The translations under genes and the position numbers were made by a program. Under the pieces are notes generated by a model that was given only the letters and a program-made list of their open reading frames with translations, ran no database searches and was not told where the DNA came from. A stretch of 64,000 nucleotides of DNA, taken from positions 5,479,001 through 5,543,000 of the forward strand of contig NC_081806.1 of the NCBI RefSeq assembly GCF_030704535.1, written 5' to 3'. Source of the DNA: Vitis vinifera (Eukaryota; Streptophyta; Magnoliopsida; Vitales; Vitaceae). Shown here piece by piece: positions 32,931-46,820 of this stretch (position 1 is the stretch's first letter; every line of letters begins with the position of its first letter).

Positions 32931-35054
32931 TTCTAGGTTGGTTTGTTTTCAATTTTCTTTTTGTCTCTCGGGAAAGTAATGAGAGAGAAAATGTGTGATC
33001 CTGATCGAATTTCAAAAAGTGGGGCATTCTCAGCTGGATATAATCGGACGGGTATAAACTTGGGGAATATGACACGTGTTAGCGTCCCATTAGGGAGAAA
33101 GGAGTACGGACTGAGAAAACCTTCTGAGTGTGACTCTACTGCGGTCACACAGCAATGGTAACAGCCACTCCTTACGCCGTCCACTACACTTCCTGATTTG
33201 GTGAAACGAAGGAAAGAAGGGTGGAGATGGGGCTGTGATTGGAGATGGTGGGAGCAATCTGTGAGGGTGGGTTCCTTTTTATCGTTTTAGAAATAGATCG
33301 ATGCATATCATTTGAAGTCGACGTGGCATAAAAGCATAAGCACAGGTGGCAATCATCGAGGGAAAGGAAGTAGCATGATTGGAGTGTTATGAACCGTTGG
33401 ATCCCGTATTTAAGCCTTTCGGCAGAGGTCCTCTTGTCTTCTTAGCCTTTGAGCTTTGATTTATGAGAGGGTCTGATGCCCTGTATTCGAAGGACGGTAC
33501 GTGAATAAGAAATTTCGACTTATCGATTCATTTATTTAACCACTGCGTTACAATTAAAACCATCCTACAGCCAACGTCATTAGCAACATTAATTGTAATT
33601 TTATGAAAAAATTTATAATTAATGATTATTTTTATTCATTTTTTAGACTCTATTTTTAATGATTATTTGATATTTACTTACGTCATATCATTTGGTCCAT
33701 CTTTAAAAAAATTTAAATATGTAATGATTTATTATTGGTTTTATTGTATCTTTAAATAGATTATTCCAAAAAAAAAAAAAAATGGTCATTTGGATTTTTT
33801 ATTTTTTTATTTTTTAAAACAAAAATAACAGTAAATCTTATTTAAAATATGATTAATTGATTAAAAATAACAAAATAATTCTCATATCTATGAATTTAAC
33901 ATTTTTCTTATTTTTTTCTTAAGAATAATCAATTTTTGAAATAAATATTCTTAATTATTTCAAATATTTACATATAATTAAAAAAAATTCTTATTTTTAC
34001 AAGAAATAAATAAGGGCTTTTTTGTCGATATATGACAAAAAAATGATAAAAAGTTAGATTTCTAAAATTGGGTTTTCAATTACCATTTTAATCAAATAAC
34101 CCTTTAAAATATAAGAATTAAATTTTAGTATTAAAAATGTAATAGTTTTTAAAAACCTTTATAAGATAAAATTTTTATTACCTCAAGTTTTAAAATGATT
34201 TTTAAAGGATACGATAATAAATTCATACATTTTTACATTAGAGTTTCCAAATTTCACACAAGAGTTACTACTATTTCCAATTTTTAAAAATAAAAAATAG
34301 AAATGTGAATGTTTTCTGATTGATTTATATTTTCTTAAAATAAGAAATAGTAACAACTTTTATATAAAATATGGTAATATATATATATAAACTTAATTAC
34401 TTTATATTTTTTTAATATTATTTTACATTTAAGTTAATAAAAATTTGTTAATGTTTCGATTTTTTGTAATAGCTTCAAAAAGTATTATATTTTCAAAGTA
34501 AGTTTTAACGTGTTGTTATATTTTATATATAAATTACCATTATTTTCCTTTTTAAAAATATAGAAAACATAAAACAAGAAGTGTATAAAAAAAAACAATG
34601 CAATTTCGTACCATCCATTGTTTTATGAAAGAACTTTTAGATTTGAAACTTGTAAACTTCTTTTATTTGAAAGTGCTTAGAATAAAGTAAAATATATTAC
34701 AAAAATATATATGAAGAGAGAGCAGTGACACTAGGACTAAGACACAATCCAAACTCCTCGGAAGATAGTTATAAGAGAAAGGAAAATGGTAAGATATCAA
34801 AGCTTAAATTTGGACAATATGTATAGTAAAATTTATTTCATTAAATAAAAGTATAAATAAATAGAATTAAAATATAAAAATACAAATAAGTAAGATTAAG
34901 GTATATACGTGCAAATAAATTAGGCTAAGATACAAATAATATGATATAAAAATGTATACATATATCATGTGATTGGTTATAGATGTTGATAGACTAAATG
35001 AACAGACAGTTGCACAGTCCGAGATCTTGGCACCTGTCAATCGCCTTTAACTGA

Positions 35055-35087
35055 GATGATTGTCCAGTCATCATAAAGACAATCATC
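35055..35087. repeat. Perfect 10-bp inverted repeat (hairpin)
   Basis: GATGATTGTC at 35055-35064 and its exact complement GACAATCATC at 35078-35087 enclose 13 bases, themselves containing CAGTCATC. The hairpin lies about 55 bases before a TATATAAA. It could belong to a retroelement LTR or be incidental. Confidence 0.6.
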
Positions 35088-36442
35088 ATTACAAAAAATG
35101 TTAGAGTACATAGTCAGTACTATAGTAGCAGTGTCATTAACTCTATATAAACCCTTCAAAAAGTATAAACAAGGTACGCATGCACGCACATAGATATCCA
35201 TTCGCTTTGAAGGAGCGTGCTCGAACTACCCGTCCAAACATCATTTTGTGCATGAGAGAAGCCCGTCTGACTCTAGTACAATTGGACGGATTACTCAAAA
35301 AGTATGAAGTGAGGAATAAGTCCACTTGACTTCAACGAAGCTAGACGAACCTGATTTCAGTTGGTTTAGCGCCAATAGTTATGTCTTTGCTCCAATAGTC
35401 ATGTATTTTTTATAGCTATCATAGAAAACTACCTTCTTCATAGTTTAGGTAGAGCCAAAAAAGAAATACAAGAAAAATAAAGTTACGACATGACTAGAGA
35501 AACGAAAAAGATGCAGGGTTAGGACTTAGGAGGTTGAATATTGCACTTGAAGTTAAGCACGTGGGCCACGAGGCATAATGTTAGGAGGAGATTGGATTAT
35601 CTAACTGTTTAGCCCTCTAGTCCTCATTTTCACAAAGGGAGCCACGTGATTTTTATGAAATTGACCTGAAATCCAGCACAAGTTTAGTGAAGGATACCCC
35701 ATATCTGGAACCCCATTGGTCCTGGCACTGGAATCAAATTCAAGTTAATGGTACATTTTCATTAGAAAAAATTGTCAACATGATAAGAGTATGGTGAAAG
35801 TCTCTTGAGCCCACCTTCCCACTAGTGAGAAGAAAGTTTCTTCATGCTCTTATTGGTGGGTTTTAATGAAGCTTTCCCCCAGTATTGACAAACATTTCTA
35901 GAATGGGATTCTTGAAGTTGTGGTACTACCCTATATCTAGGCACTTAAAAGTCAGATGACCATTTTTGTATGGCTTTGTTTGGTATCCATCAACATCCCT
36001 GCCATCTTTGCATAATGGGTTGTGCAGTGTTGAGTCTATGATCTCAGTAATTGCATATTAGGACAAAGGATGCGTTTTCCACGAGATAATTACAAATTTT
36101 CTCATAATACTAGAGTGTTGCTTTTGCAAGATGGTGGCTTCCACCCATAAATGTTAAAGGGCCTGGACAAATCTATCCATGTGCAAACTTCACTCTGCTG
36201 GAGGTTAGTGGCCTTTGAGTACTGGAGCTGGAGCTCTAGGCACTGATCTTGGCGTTTTGTACACGTAAAATATATTGCAGTAAAGAATAAAATCATGAGA
36301 TGAATGAATCTTAATGGATCATATGTAGAGGAGCTTTATTCAGTGGCTATCCAGTGAGATTCTTCATGGTTTTCGGCATATTCAAAACTGCAACAATTTT
36401 AATTGTTAGAAAGAACACAACATGGGCTAACAGGGATCGAAC

Positions 36443-36463
36443 ATATATATATATATATATATA
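36443..36463. repeat. (AT)n microsatellite
   Basis: About ten AT units in the spacer between the Agenet and DUF547 genes. Confidence 0.9.
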
Positions 36464-37324
36464 ATGTCAGCGACTTTTTCCTCTCTTCAGTGTGAAATAT
36501 CACACCCCTATTGAGTATATTTCTGGCCATGGTTTCTGCAATTTCTTGTCATCCAAGACTTTATCTAGCCACTGAGTAACAAATCCGGCAACAGCCTTAG
36601 CCTACGTAGTTGATCTTTATTGTGTTCAGTCCTGAAAAGAATATGAAGATGGGATTCTTAGAGAGAAAATACCCCAAAACCCACATGAAATAATAGCTCC
36701 ATTACCATATATGAAGATTGGTTGGGCATTCAAATGGAGGGCACACTGTCTCTGTTGCTGTTTCCTTGTATTTCAGCCACAGGGCCAAATATAAGTTGGG
36801 ACACAAACTTAGAAGCTGTGCAGAGTCATTAGTCTAATCAGCATCACTATCTTGTGCTCACACTAGGGTACTTTCCAGGAAGCAACGCATTGTAAGAAAG
36901 GTATTTCAAGATGTTCATGTACATTAAATAACACTGGCAATAAAGACAAAACGGTTTGAAAAATAAGGGTTTTTGTCTTTGCCCTAAGGGATTGATGCCC
37001 CTCTACAAGAAACATAGGTGTCAGATTCAGTTGCCCAACAATGAACTTGAGTGTTATCTCATGCAATAATGATGTGAAGCTTATAATGAACTAAATATAT
37101 CAACTAAAATTACAATGGTACTCCACAAAATACCATGAACCAATTCAGATCACAGGAGTGCAAAGTTTTATCTTACATAATGATGATCAAACAATCATTG
37201 TACATTAAGGAAGATCACATTTGAAGAATTGATGTTTGAGTTCCTGGCTGTTTCATCTGAAACAATATTCATCAATTTGTGTTAAAGAAATGCATAAACA
37301 TTCTTGAGCGTTGAAAAAAGAATA

Positions 37325-40300
37325 TTATACCCACCATGGCTTCTCTGTTAAATCCCTTGTAAACACGTAGCGGAACCTTGAATTGTAAGGTAACCATTCT
37401 ATGAACTGAGATGCCTTCTTGTTGGTTTTATGGTCAATGCACTTCTGTATTGAATCATGGAGCTTCTTATCAACATTTTCAGTGACCCACTTGAGAAGAT
37501 CGTCAGAGCTTATCGAGGCTTCCTTGGCGAATCTTTCGAGCACCTTTGGTAGAAACACTTTCCTTGACTTCTTCACAATTACATTTGCTTGAAGAAACTC
37601 CCTTTTTGCCACTTCCAGTTCTTCTTTAATATTTGAAGCAGTGTAGACTTTCAGCTAGGAAAAAAAAAATTGCAAGAATCAACTGTGTCTAGTATATTGG
37701 CATCAGAACCAATGCTTAGTATGGAAGCAAATTTCATGGAAAAATGTCTTACAATCAAAGTTCAATGCAAGTGTTCATATACCTTCACTAAATTATGCCC
37801 ATGTGAAATGACCTAAAGCAATTCTAGTCTTGTTCAAAGGAGCAGGAACCGGCAGTCTAGGGGGGAGAAATTGAAGGGAAAAAGCTAAAGCTAAACTAGA
37901 GGTTGATGTAGAAGTATTATGTTGAATATCACATCCCCAACCACAGTATTTTCACCTTCACTCCCCATGCCCCATTGAAAATAACCTGAAGATTGCCCTT
38001 ATGGTCACTGCTATTCATTTTTCCTTAAAGTTGCTTTGAGAAATCAACCCAATTTTACAGTAGACTTTCTGTTAGGGTACATTGGGACATCTCATGAAAA
38101 CTGAACAAGTCCATCACATTTTAATGCATTAGTTGGTAGTGCACCATGGTGAAATTGTCAAACCAAATAATATGCAGATGAGATAATGATTGGAATCCTA
38201 AACCATACAGTAAAAAAAATAATACAACATGAAGAAATCCTTCAGATTTCAGCATGACATCCAAATGCCAATTAAGGTCCATTGCAACTTAACTGAATGT
38301 AGTTTAACCAGTAGTTCAACAACTACAAATTGAGAACAAATTAATTTAATGCCATATTCAGCTGGAATAGCACACGTATGGAAATAATTTAAGCGAAAAA
38401 ACATTGGTAACTTGTACCCAAACCAACTGATAGTGAAAATACAGGAGCCTATAACCATTAACCAGTGACATTCAAGCTGCATTACTGTGTAAAAAGATGT
38501 GTAATAGAAGAAAGAAGTTACCACGGGGTCAGAAAAAGCTCCAGTACAAAGTGCAAAGCAAACAAGGGGTTGAGAACTCGGAAGACCAAATTTTGAGCTG
38601 ATGAGTTGCCTTTCTTCACCAGATTTTTTCCTCATGGCCGTTGAAAGGATGGTCTCAAGCCACTATATTCAACACAAAAGAAAGAAGGGTGAGGATAAGG
38701 GACTGCAATTTCATTGGTGATAATAATAATAATAACAACATTCAGATAGTGAACCAAGCTGTATCTCATAGGTGAACTATTAAGTTAAAATCGCTGATGA
38801 CTTTGGCCCATTGGTTCTAATAAACTACCACTTTCTAGTATACAGATTCTAATAAACTACCACTTTCTAGTATACAGAAAAGGAGAAGCAAACAAAGTAT
38901 ATTCTCCAATATTCCTATAGCTGATCAGGAAAGGGGAAAAGTACATTATAAAAAAGGAAAAAAAAATCCTTTCCATTAGGTTATGAATGTGTTAGACTAA
39001 AATACAGACTACAAGAGCTAGAATAAAGCTAAGAAAAAACCTATTTGGGGCTGACTGGCTAATAAAAGATATTGAATTAATTAGTAACCAAATCTTTGCA
39101 CATTATGCTCCCTTCTAATTATGTGAGAATGAGTTTTGTTATTAGGCTTTACTTGGATCATAGAAAGTTTGAGGAAAAGCACGACAGGAAAAAATAAGGA
39201 AAAGGGGAAGGACAAAAGAATAATGGAGGAAAAAGGTTAAACAATTTTTTTCTCTCATTCTTCTTCGGTTTTATTTATCTTTTATATAGAGAGTGAAGAA
39301 TTTGAAATATACAAATTTTAGACGATCTTTTATAACATTTTCTTTCCTTTGATTTTCCATGATAGAACAAATACATAGGAAAATCTTAGATTCTTCCTAC
39401 ATGTTTTCCTTTCACTACCATTTTAGGAGATCCAAACAAACATCAAGGTTGGGATAAAATGCACAGTTCAGTAATATTTTCAAGGTAAATGCAATGACAA
39501 CCACACCAAGATCTAAACTCTAACACCAAATATGATCATCTGTTAAAATCATGACTAGATTTCTGAATTGTTTTGTCTTTTATACATGATTCAATCCATG
39601 ACATGTCAGTAAAATGATAGGTGGGACAAGAAATAAACTGTAATCCAGAAATTTCAAGAAAAAGCTTTTGTTGGTAGTAACAGACATCAGCTATATAGAT
39701 TTTTCTCAGGATGATTTTTAGATCCAACCAAGAAATGCCACAAATACATGTCCTATGTGTGGATGCCTGTTGAAGTAAGGTCAGTACCCGGCCAATTCGG
39801 GGTGTACGGAAGCAAAATATTGACTGCTCTATGGCATTTGCACTTACGATGTACCCTCCAATGTTGTAAGCAGCCTGTACTACACCAAAGAAACACATCA
39901 ATTCTTTATTTGATTAAAAAATTAAAAGAAGAAAAATTTATCAAAAAATGCAAGAGGACTCCAGCAACTAAGGAATGCCTGTGGAACCCTTCAGCGAATA
40001 AGCCATTTTCCTTTTGAAATATGGCCTCCATCAATTTTAGATCAAAACATATGTTTTGATGATTTTTCAAATTCAAAGGATAGGACAACAAATGAAATCC
40101 ACATAAGAGATTGCATTTCAAAGGAACCACGGATTATCAGTCTCCGCTGCCTGTAGCAGCGCTTGTTTGCTCCATGGCTAAGTGGGAAGGAACAATAGCA
40201 TTTGAACTACTGAGAAGAATTATTCCCCCAATCCTAGAATGAATGAAGTGAAGAACATGTTTCATCAAACCACAGTAGTGGCAGAAATAGAAACAGAACC

Positions 40301-43300
40301 CGGTTGAGGGAAATTATATCAATGGAATTGCTTTTGAAAGAGTTTCAAAGGTTTTGTTTAATTGCAAAAGATTCTTTACAACCAAAACCGATTTTGGAAA
40401 AAAGAAGTGCACTACCTTGTGAAACAAGGCCAACCTTCTAATCGAACTGTGGGGAATTCCATATGCTAGATATGCCTGCACAAGTCCGAGGTAAAACACT
40501 TACATAGGTACAGACTGGTAGGACAAACTAATTACTAGTAAGGCAGTTCTTTACATGCATAACTAGAGAATTGTACACATTAACCCAAAATGCAGTTTGG
40601 GCATTGCTTTCCATCTGGCTGACATTCACCTTTTCCAGTTGTTCCACGAGAACTCTGAAATCATAAAAAGGAGAACGAGAAACAGTTCTAAGTCAGGACT
40701 CCTGCATAGGATACAATAGGTACAATATAAGGGAAGATCTAATGCACCATTACTTTTGTTTCAGGACAAAGAAGGGTGACCGTCCATGGTTCAACCAGTG
40801 CAACTGTCACTCTTGTGAGTGGCAGTTGCAATCTGCGCTATTAGAACACTCCCATCTACCTCAAAAAAAGAAAAGCAGAAATAATTTATGACCTTGAAAA
40901 TTGAAACTGGGCTGGATTGATTAAACCATTCCATAGGGGCGATTATCTCACTGTTCATAGAACACTGACCCCTCTTTAAATGTGTTACACCAGTAGGATG
41001 GACAACAAGGCATGAAATGGAGCGGGCCTAAGTACCCAGGGATCTCTCATTATCTTCCCAGCTCAATGCCTAGATAGACTCCATAATTTCTTTTAAACAA
41101 ATGGCAGACTGATTCGTACCCTCTTGTCTCATTGCACTGAACTTGGGTGACCAATACCTACCTATAGTTGTTGATGGCGTACGATGCACGAGAGAATTGA
41201 CTTTTGTCTGTTGATATCCAAGATATTTCTACCACAGATTTACAAGACCATTCCCGGTCTTCTTCAATACCACGACGAGGGAGTATAACATTAGTGGATG
41301 ACCTTGACAATAACGGTGATCGATTTTTCTCTGGATTCACAGATGCCGCACCACGAAGCCAGCAATATACTGCAGCCATACACCTGACCATTTCCTCGGA
41401 CAATTTGCTTGGGCACTGGTAGAGATGATCTTTCAGAGTCCGCAGCATACTTCTGTCCATGGTTGGTAACTTTTCATGCACCTGACATAAACAAGTGAGA
41501 TAAGAAGCTCAACCAAATAGCAATTACATGACCAACCAATAAATTGAATTAAACATAACTAGAACTAGTTATGTGCACATGCTACAAGGGTGTTTTAATG
41601 CTCCATGGAAATGAAGTCATGGGAAAATTACATTCTGTTTTAATAGCTTTTTTAAGGCAAAAATCTTTCCAGTATAGTGGAGTATTTACTAAATCCATTG
41701 TAAATATTTTAGTGGTATGCAAAATGATAACAAAGGTGACAAATGCTATCAATTCTTGAAATTCTATACTCTATCCATATTACCAATTAAACTTCATTCA
41801 AAAAGCATGGAGAAAAAACAGAGAGTCCCCATTCAAATAGTAAGAAAACAAAAGTATTTCATTGCGATTTTTGTCTACAAGATGATTCTATTTGTAGTAC
41901 AAAACAGACTTAGCTCAGGTGGTATGGAAATACAACAAATTATTTTCAAATAATAAATAAAAAGCAGCGTAACTATTCTATTTCCTTTTCACTTCTAGTT
42001 CCCCTCACTGGAAAGTTTTGTATTCACAAAATAAAAAGGATCTATGTTTTTTGGTTTATTTTATGGAGCTTAACACTCGTTTATAAGCCCATCCCATTTA
42101 CTTAATTGATGGGCCACCCCCCCCATAAGGTGCAGTTCCTAAGGTTTTACTAGTTGGGAACAAACTTGCCTTCCATTACACCTTCGTGCATTCAGGAACT
42201 TTAATCCAAGTCATCTCAGTATACTCCATCAAATTGGGGTGTATATTCTGATGGTGCTTGTCTCTCATGGCTTTCTGGTTCTGTTCATGATCTGAACAAT
42301 TTTTCCGTTTTGTATGGTTCTGGAAGTACAACCATTTTTCTTCTGGTTTAACTTCTAAATATGTCCAGGTGTGGACTTGCTAATCAAGGTCTAATTCAAA
42401 TATCTGAATCAGGCTTCCACTGACATAAGGTCTTCTTGGACAGCTAGGTTTCTTCTTTCTCCAGGGAAGCCAACAGGTCTCTAGTGCTGTAATTGTTTCA
42501 TTCTTCTTTGTTCAAATGGTTCTGTTTAATAGAGTGAACCAGGACCCAACCTTCTAAACTAGTGCCCTTTATTTTGGGGAAAAAAAACACTAGTCCATGA
42601 ACCATACAATGTTTCACGCATTCAACATAATTTTAGAAATGATAACTCTGAATGCATATATAAGGAGTCAACAACTTTTGTTAAACCCGATTTTTACCAG
42701 AAATAAAGATGCCATAATTATGAGAAGTACGAGGAAGATGTTATCTTTAAGCTAATAAATCATACATATAAATATGCAGCAAAAAGATGCACTTCACATG
42801 AAACAGAACTATCATATATTTAGCAAGTTGGAAAAAGAAGATAGAAATGGAATACGGCAATTTTTAGATACTGGAAGATATGATATTAAATAAAATCAAA
42901 TGTAACAACCACACATGAGATTCACATTTGAAAAATGATAAAGGAGAAGTATAAAAAGTATACTACCTTATCAGTGTCTGAACAAGTCTTCTCAAAATGA
43001 ATGCTGCCTTTGCTACTTAACAATGAAGCATGTTTACTCTTGGACTGCAACATTGAGGTTTTTTTTCCCTTGTCATTCATAGAAGTCAGAACTTGGAAAG
43101 GTCGCAAAGGGAACTTCTTTGAGGAGCAAAATGCACTTGAAATTATACTTGGGTGTTTCCTTGATTCATTTTTTGTATGGGCAGGAGAAGCCATGCTTGA
43201 GCTTTGCTCAGAAGGCGGTCGACTAACGCATTGTTCAAAAATGCTCCTATAGAGAGTGAGAACATGTTGTTCACGATTTGCAACCTCTTCTTCAAGTAAT

Positions 43301-45899
43301 TCAATCTCAGCAATCAACTCCTTCGTCTGAAATGAAAAAGAGTATCAAGGATCTAATTCTACTTATCCTATTTATTGTGGGTCATGAATTAAAATAGCAA
43401 AGCTTTGGCATGTACAATCTGAATTGACAAAGTAATATGGTGAGAATACTTGGTGAGTATAAGAGCAGTATTCATATGCTTTAATAACTGATTTGTAGGA
43501 ATGCAGAGACTGAACCAACCAAAACCCTTGAGAAAAAAGGTGTTCAAACCCATTTACGGATAATCCTACTTTTTCAAGCAAAGTAGTAGGAAGCCTAGGA
43601 AGAGTATCGATAGGAAACATGCAAGTGAAGATGGGTTCAGGTTACATATAACTGCTCATGCCTTCTTGCTCATGTTCTGTTCCACAAGTATTTATATTTA
43701 GGTAAGCCATCAGGAAAGGGCGGCACCCTCTTTGGCAAATGAGTAAGAAGAAGCATGAAGGTTCAAGATTTTCTACTCAATAAATATGCTATTTTCTGTC
43801 CCTAATGCTTTAAATCATAACGTAACTTTCAATCAGCAATAGTTAAATATTTAGCAAAATCTCTCTGAGAGTCGGTTCCCAGAGGCAAATTTACCTCAGC
43901 AGCAAAATGCCTATGCCCAGGTGACAATGTACTAGAAGCTCGACCCATCGCCCTCTCAAGCATAGTGCGCATGGATTTCTCTTGCTGCAAACGCAATTGC
44001 AGCTGCTCAATCTGCAAATTAATACATAATTTGCAGCAAGAATATGTTAGATTTATAAACATTGTTATATGGAAACTGAGAATTGTTTCCGATAGATTAT
44101 TTAACAAGCATAGGGGTTTTAGCCATCTGGCATTGACAAGGAAATACATGCTATATTCTATAGTCAGCATGGATTACCCAAAGATTCGGACCAGACAGAT
44201 TCTTAAAAACGTATATCGTTTTTGAGCATAAGGATATTTTGCTCATATTGCAGCCTCATCTATGGATATTGTTTAGAAAATATCTTCCCTCAACACTGCC
44301 ATACCCAATAAGAAAAGGAACCAATTTTATATGGAACTTCATGGTGAAAAATTAAAAGGCTTTTGAAAATTTGGGATAAAAATTTGTGAACTGGGAGCAT
44401 CATATTCTGAGGACAAATGTTTCAGTGGTCCTAAAAAAATGTTTTATTCATAGGAATGAAACATCTTGCAAGGAAAAAGAATTTATTATTTACGATATGT
44501 TTCCAATAAATACTAGATGTGAAGATGTGACTACAAACATGGTCAGAAACAGATCCATAGAATCCAACATCTCACTGCAAAGAAAAGCATGGATTCATGT
44601 AAATCCAGTTTAGTGAAAGAAAAGGAATTCAAATCATATGCTTACGTCTTTCTCCAAGGAGGTTCGATGGGTTGATGAAGTATTCCTCTTAATATGACCA
44701 GGGTGTTCATGAAGAGTACTTGGCGCCGCGTGAGTCCTTGTTGAAGGTGACAATTCCTGTATGGTTCAATAAAAAAAAAATCATGAATTGATCAGTAGTC
44801 CTTAGTTTACAAGCATTATCATCATACATGATTATGATAAGAATCAAATGAGAAGACTATGAAAACATTTGTTACATGAGGCCTTCTATGCGATTCCTTC
44901 AAGTCTCTCCGTGTGGAACAAGAAACTCCACCTCTTGAAACATCCAATTTTTTGTCAGATGCACTGAAAAAAAAACTGTAATCCCATTAAGAATGCTAAA
45001 AGGAGAGGCGATGCCTGATTAGCATGCTATGTGAGTGAATATAAGAAATGCTGATTTCAATATCTATGGAGAATCTAAGCAAAAAACAGAACAAGGACAA
45101 AGGGAAAATCCTATGGGGAAGACAGCAATGGATTCTTTTTCTTTCAATCAAAGACATCTTAAACTTGATTAAATTTCAATTGCTTTTCCATGGCTGCTTG
45201 TTTCAAATACACCGACTAGTTAATCACCCGTACTATTCTCCTCTCTCCCACCAACTCACATTAATCATCAGCACTCATGAGCCCTAAAATGTTCATTGAT
45301 TCAAAGCACATTCATCTTCAAGATTCGACTTTCACATCCACCTATGAATGAACTTCAAAGAACTCAGACCATCTAAAAGAGGACACCTTAAGGTAGTTGA
45401 TGGAAACACTATATAATCAGAAAATAAATAAACAAAAGAGCATACATAATTAGAATCATCCCTAACTTAAAGGACGAAAATGAAACCACCCAACAAGTCA
45501 ATATTTTAAACTGTAGGCACCGACAAACACAAGCACATGAACAGAAATAGAAACCCAAACACCCATTTAATTACAAAGAAAAAAAATCATATCCTCCAAG
45601 CATCTCAGAATCTGATCACCCACTTTCAGTTCAACATATACATGAAAGAATAATAAATTTTCTGTGGAAAAAAAAAAAAAAAAAAAAAAACTCTTCTTCC
45701 AAACTCCCTAAAAATAGAGTTGCTCAACATTCTGATTACCCACTTTTACAGAACATACAAAAGTAAAATAAAATCAAAACGATAAATTGGACCTTTTAGA
45801 ACGCCTGTGTCGAGCATGGCCATGGGAACATGCCGAGGGATCTCCACTTCCTCTCTTCCCAGCTGCTTCTTCATCCTCCTCTACATTGAAACCATCCAT
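37325..45899 (-). CDS. MIP1-type leucine-zipper plus DUF547 protein, 606 aa
   Basis: A plant protein with an N-terminal 'ternary complex factor MIP1' leucine zipper and a C-terminal DUF547. Its biochemical role is unknown. Exons (minus, 5' to 3'): 45899-45793, 44963-44876, 44756-44646, 44011-43895, 43326-42967, 41481-41162, 40654-40555, 40475-40416, 39874-39788, 38662-38522 and 37654-37325; they sum to 606 codons plus stop. The start MDGFNVEEDEE is the first ATG of exon 1. Residues about 100-190 form a heptad-rich coiled coil (QLQLRLQQEKSMRTMLERAM, then ELIAEIELLEEEV). Residues about 190-270 are Ser/Lys-rich and likely disordered. DUF547 spans about 365-500 and includes TAFWVNVYNSLVMHAYLAYG and the conserved LCTGAFSDP. 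The C-terminus ends in PWWV. The first DUF547 exon follows a 1.5-kb intron. Confidence 0.92.
38815..38878. repeat. Perfect 2 x 32-bp tandem duplication in DUF547 intron
   Basis: Identical 32-bp units lie at 38815-38846 and 38847-38878 (starting TTCTAATAAACTACC), in the intron between exons 9 and 10. The lack of differences suggests a recent duplication. Confidence 0.95.
39143..39445. mobile_element. MITE-like element in DUF547-gene intron
   Basis: The left end reads GGCTTTACTTGGATCATAG and the right end has GGAGATCCAAACAAACATC, an imperfect inverted pair. The internal AGGAAAAG-rich arm and CTTTCCTTTGATTTTCC arm match the element at about 62961-63222. It is about 300 bp and non-coding. Confidence 0.55.
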
Positions 45900-46540
45900 T
45901 ATTTTTCTTACAAATATCTATAGCTGATCCCAAACCCTCACATCATTCTTCTACATAAAAAAATAAAAAAAAATTTTAAATCTTTTTATGGTAAGGAAAA
46001 CTTTACTATTATAACTATTAATATTTTAGAAAACTGAAAACAATGAGTGCAAATGATAATAAACATGGGACAGAGATTGAGAGACGGGCATGGAGAGAGA
46101 TGGTTCTTTAATGGGGTTGAGCTTTGAATGACTGGTTTTTTTTATTGAATAGAAGCGTGCAGATGAATTTGAATTTGAGAGAAGAATGTGAAGCCATTTA
46201 CCTACACTTAACCCAAAAAAGTGGGACCAGGTTGCTGTTAGAATTAAATTCGATCACTTTTGTGTTGTTGAGAGCATTGAATAAGGGAATTTAATTTGCC
46301 TCTGCACCCTCTCTTTCTCTCTCAGAGGGAAAAAAACTGTCAAGTCTTGGAAGCAGTTACCCAATCCCTGGTGTCAGTTTGGCTGCTTGGATACTTATAC
46401 TCCTTGTATGGGCTGAGATTATCCTCCTCCTGTTCAGGACATTCTATATATCATTATTCCCACTTCCTTGCCACAGCAATGTGATGAAAAATATTTTTGA
46501 AAATTATAATTTTAGTACTCAACCAACTATTTACCTCAAA
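45900..46540 (-). promoter_or_regulatory. Leader and promoter region of the DUF547 gene
   Basis: The first 200 or so bases upstream of the ATG have no frame and are probably leader. A CT-rich tract lies at about 46307-46323. No TATA box could be assigned with confidence. Confidence 0.35.
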
Positions 46541-46820
46541 AACTTGCTTTATTTTTTTTTTGGCTTTTTATTAAAAATAATTTGTTTTCAAAATTTAGAT
46601 TGATTGTTTTTTTATTTCTTCATAACTTATTATAAATTTTTTACTAAATAGAAAAAATCAAAATATGTATTTTTTTTTAAATAGAAAAAATAACATATTA
46701 GTTTTTATTTACTTTTAATACTTAATATAAATAAAATAGTACAAAAACAAACCACCTAATATTTAATATTATTAAGTATTAAAGTTTTATTTAAAATTAA
46801 GTAAAAAAACAAACACCACA
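46540..46820. mobile_element. Degenerate MITE-like element
   Basis: Internal order (CATAACTTATTATAAA; AATAGAAAAAATAACATATTAG; TTTACTTTTAATACTTAATA; AAATTAAGTAAAAAAACAAA) matches the inner element at 1771-2067. The right TIR is recognisable and the left TIR is eroded. Confidence 0.5.

Larger units (their letters stand above)
30419..32950 (-). other. 5'UTR of the Agenet gene with a 2.2-kb leader intron
   Basis: An acceptor TTGTAG at 30429-30434 leaves a 10-base leader piece directly before the ATG. A plausible donor, GGAG then GTAGCG, ends the first exon at 32630, so the leader intron would be about 2.2 kb. The upstream exon (about 32630-32950) has CT-rich leader sequence and no long frame. 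The exact donor and transcription start are inferred. Confidence 0.55.
32951..37160. other. Intergenic spacer between two minus-strand genes
   Basis: The left part (to about 33.4 kb) is the promoter side of the Agenet gene and contains a G-box (ACACGTGT, about 33071). From 33.5 to 34.95 kb the sequence is very AT-rich with no frames. From 34.98 to 35.35 kb it has a hairpin and a TATATAAA (35142) but no recognised product. From 35.4 to 37.1 kb I see no gene. The right end is probably the DUF547 gene 3'UTR. Confidence 0.5.

Noticed and set aside
36420..36440. GTTCGATCC-like B-box on the minus strand suggesting a tRNA
   Set aside because: No pairing T-stem, no acceptor stem and no A-box at a suitable distance.
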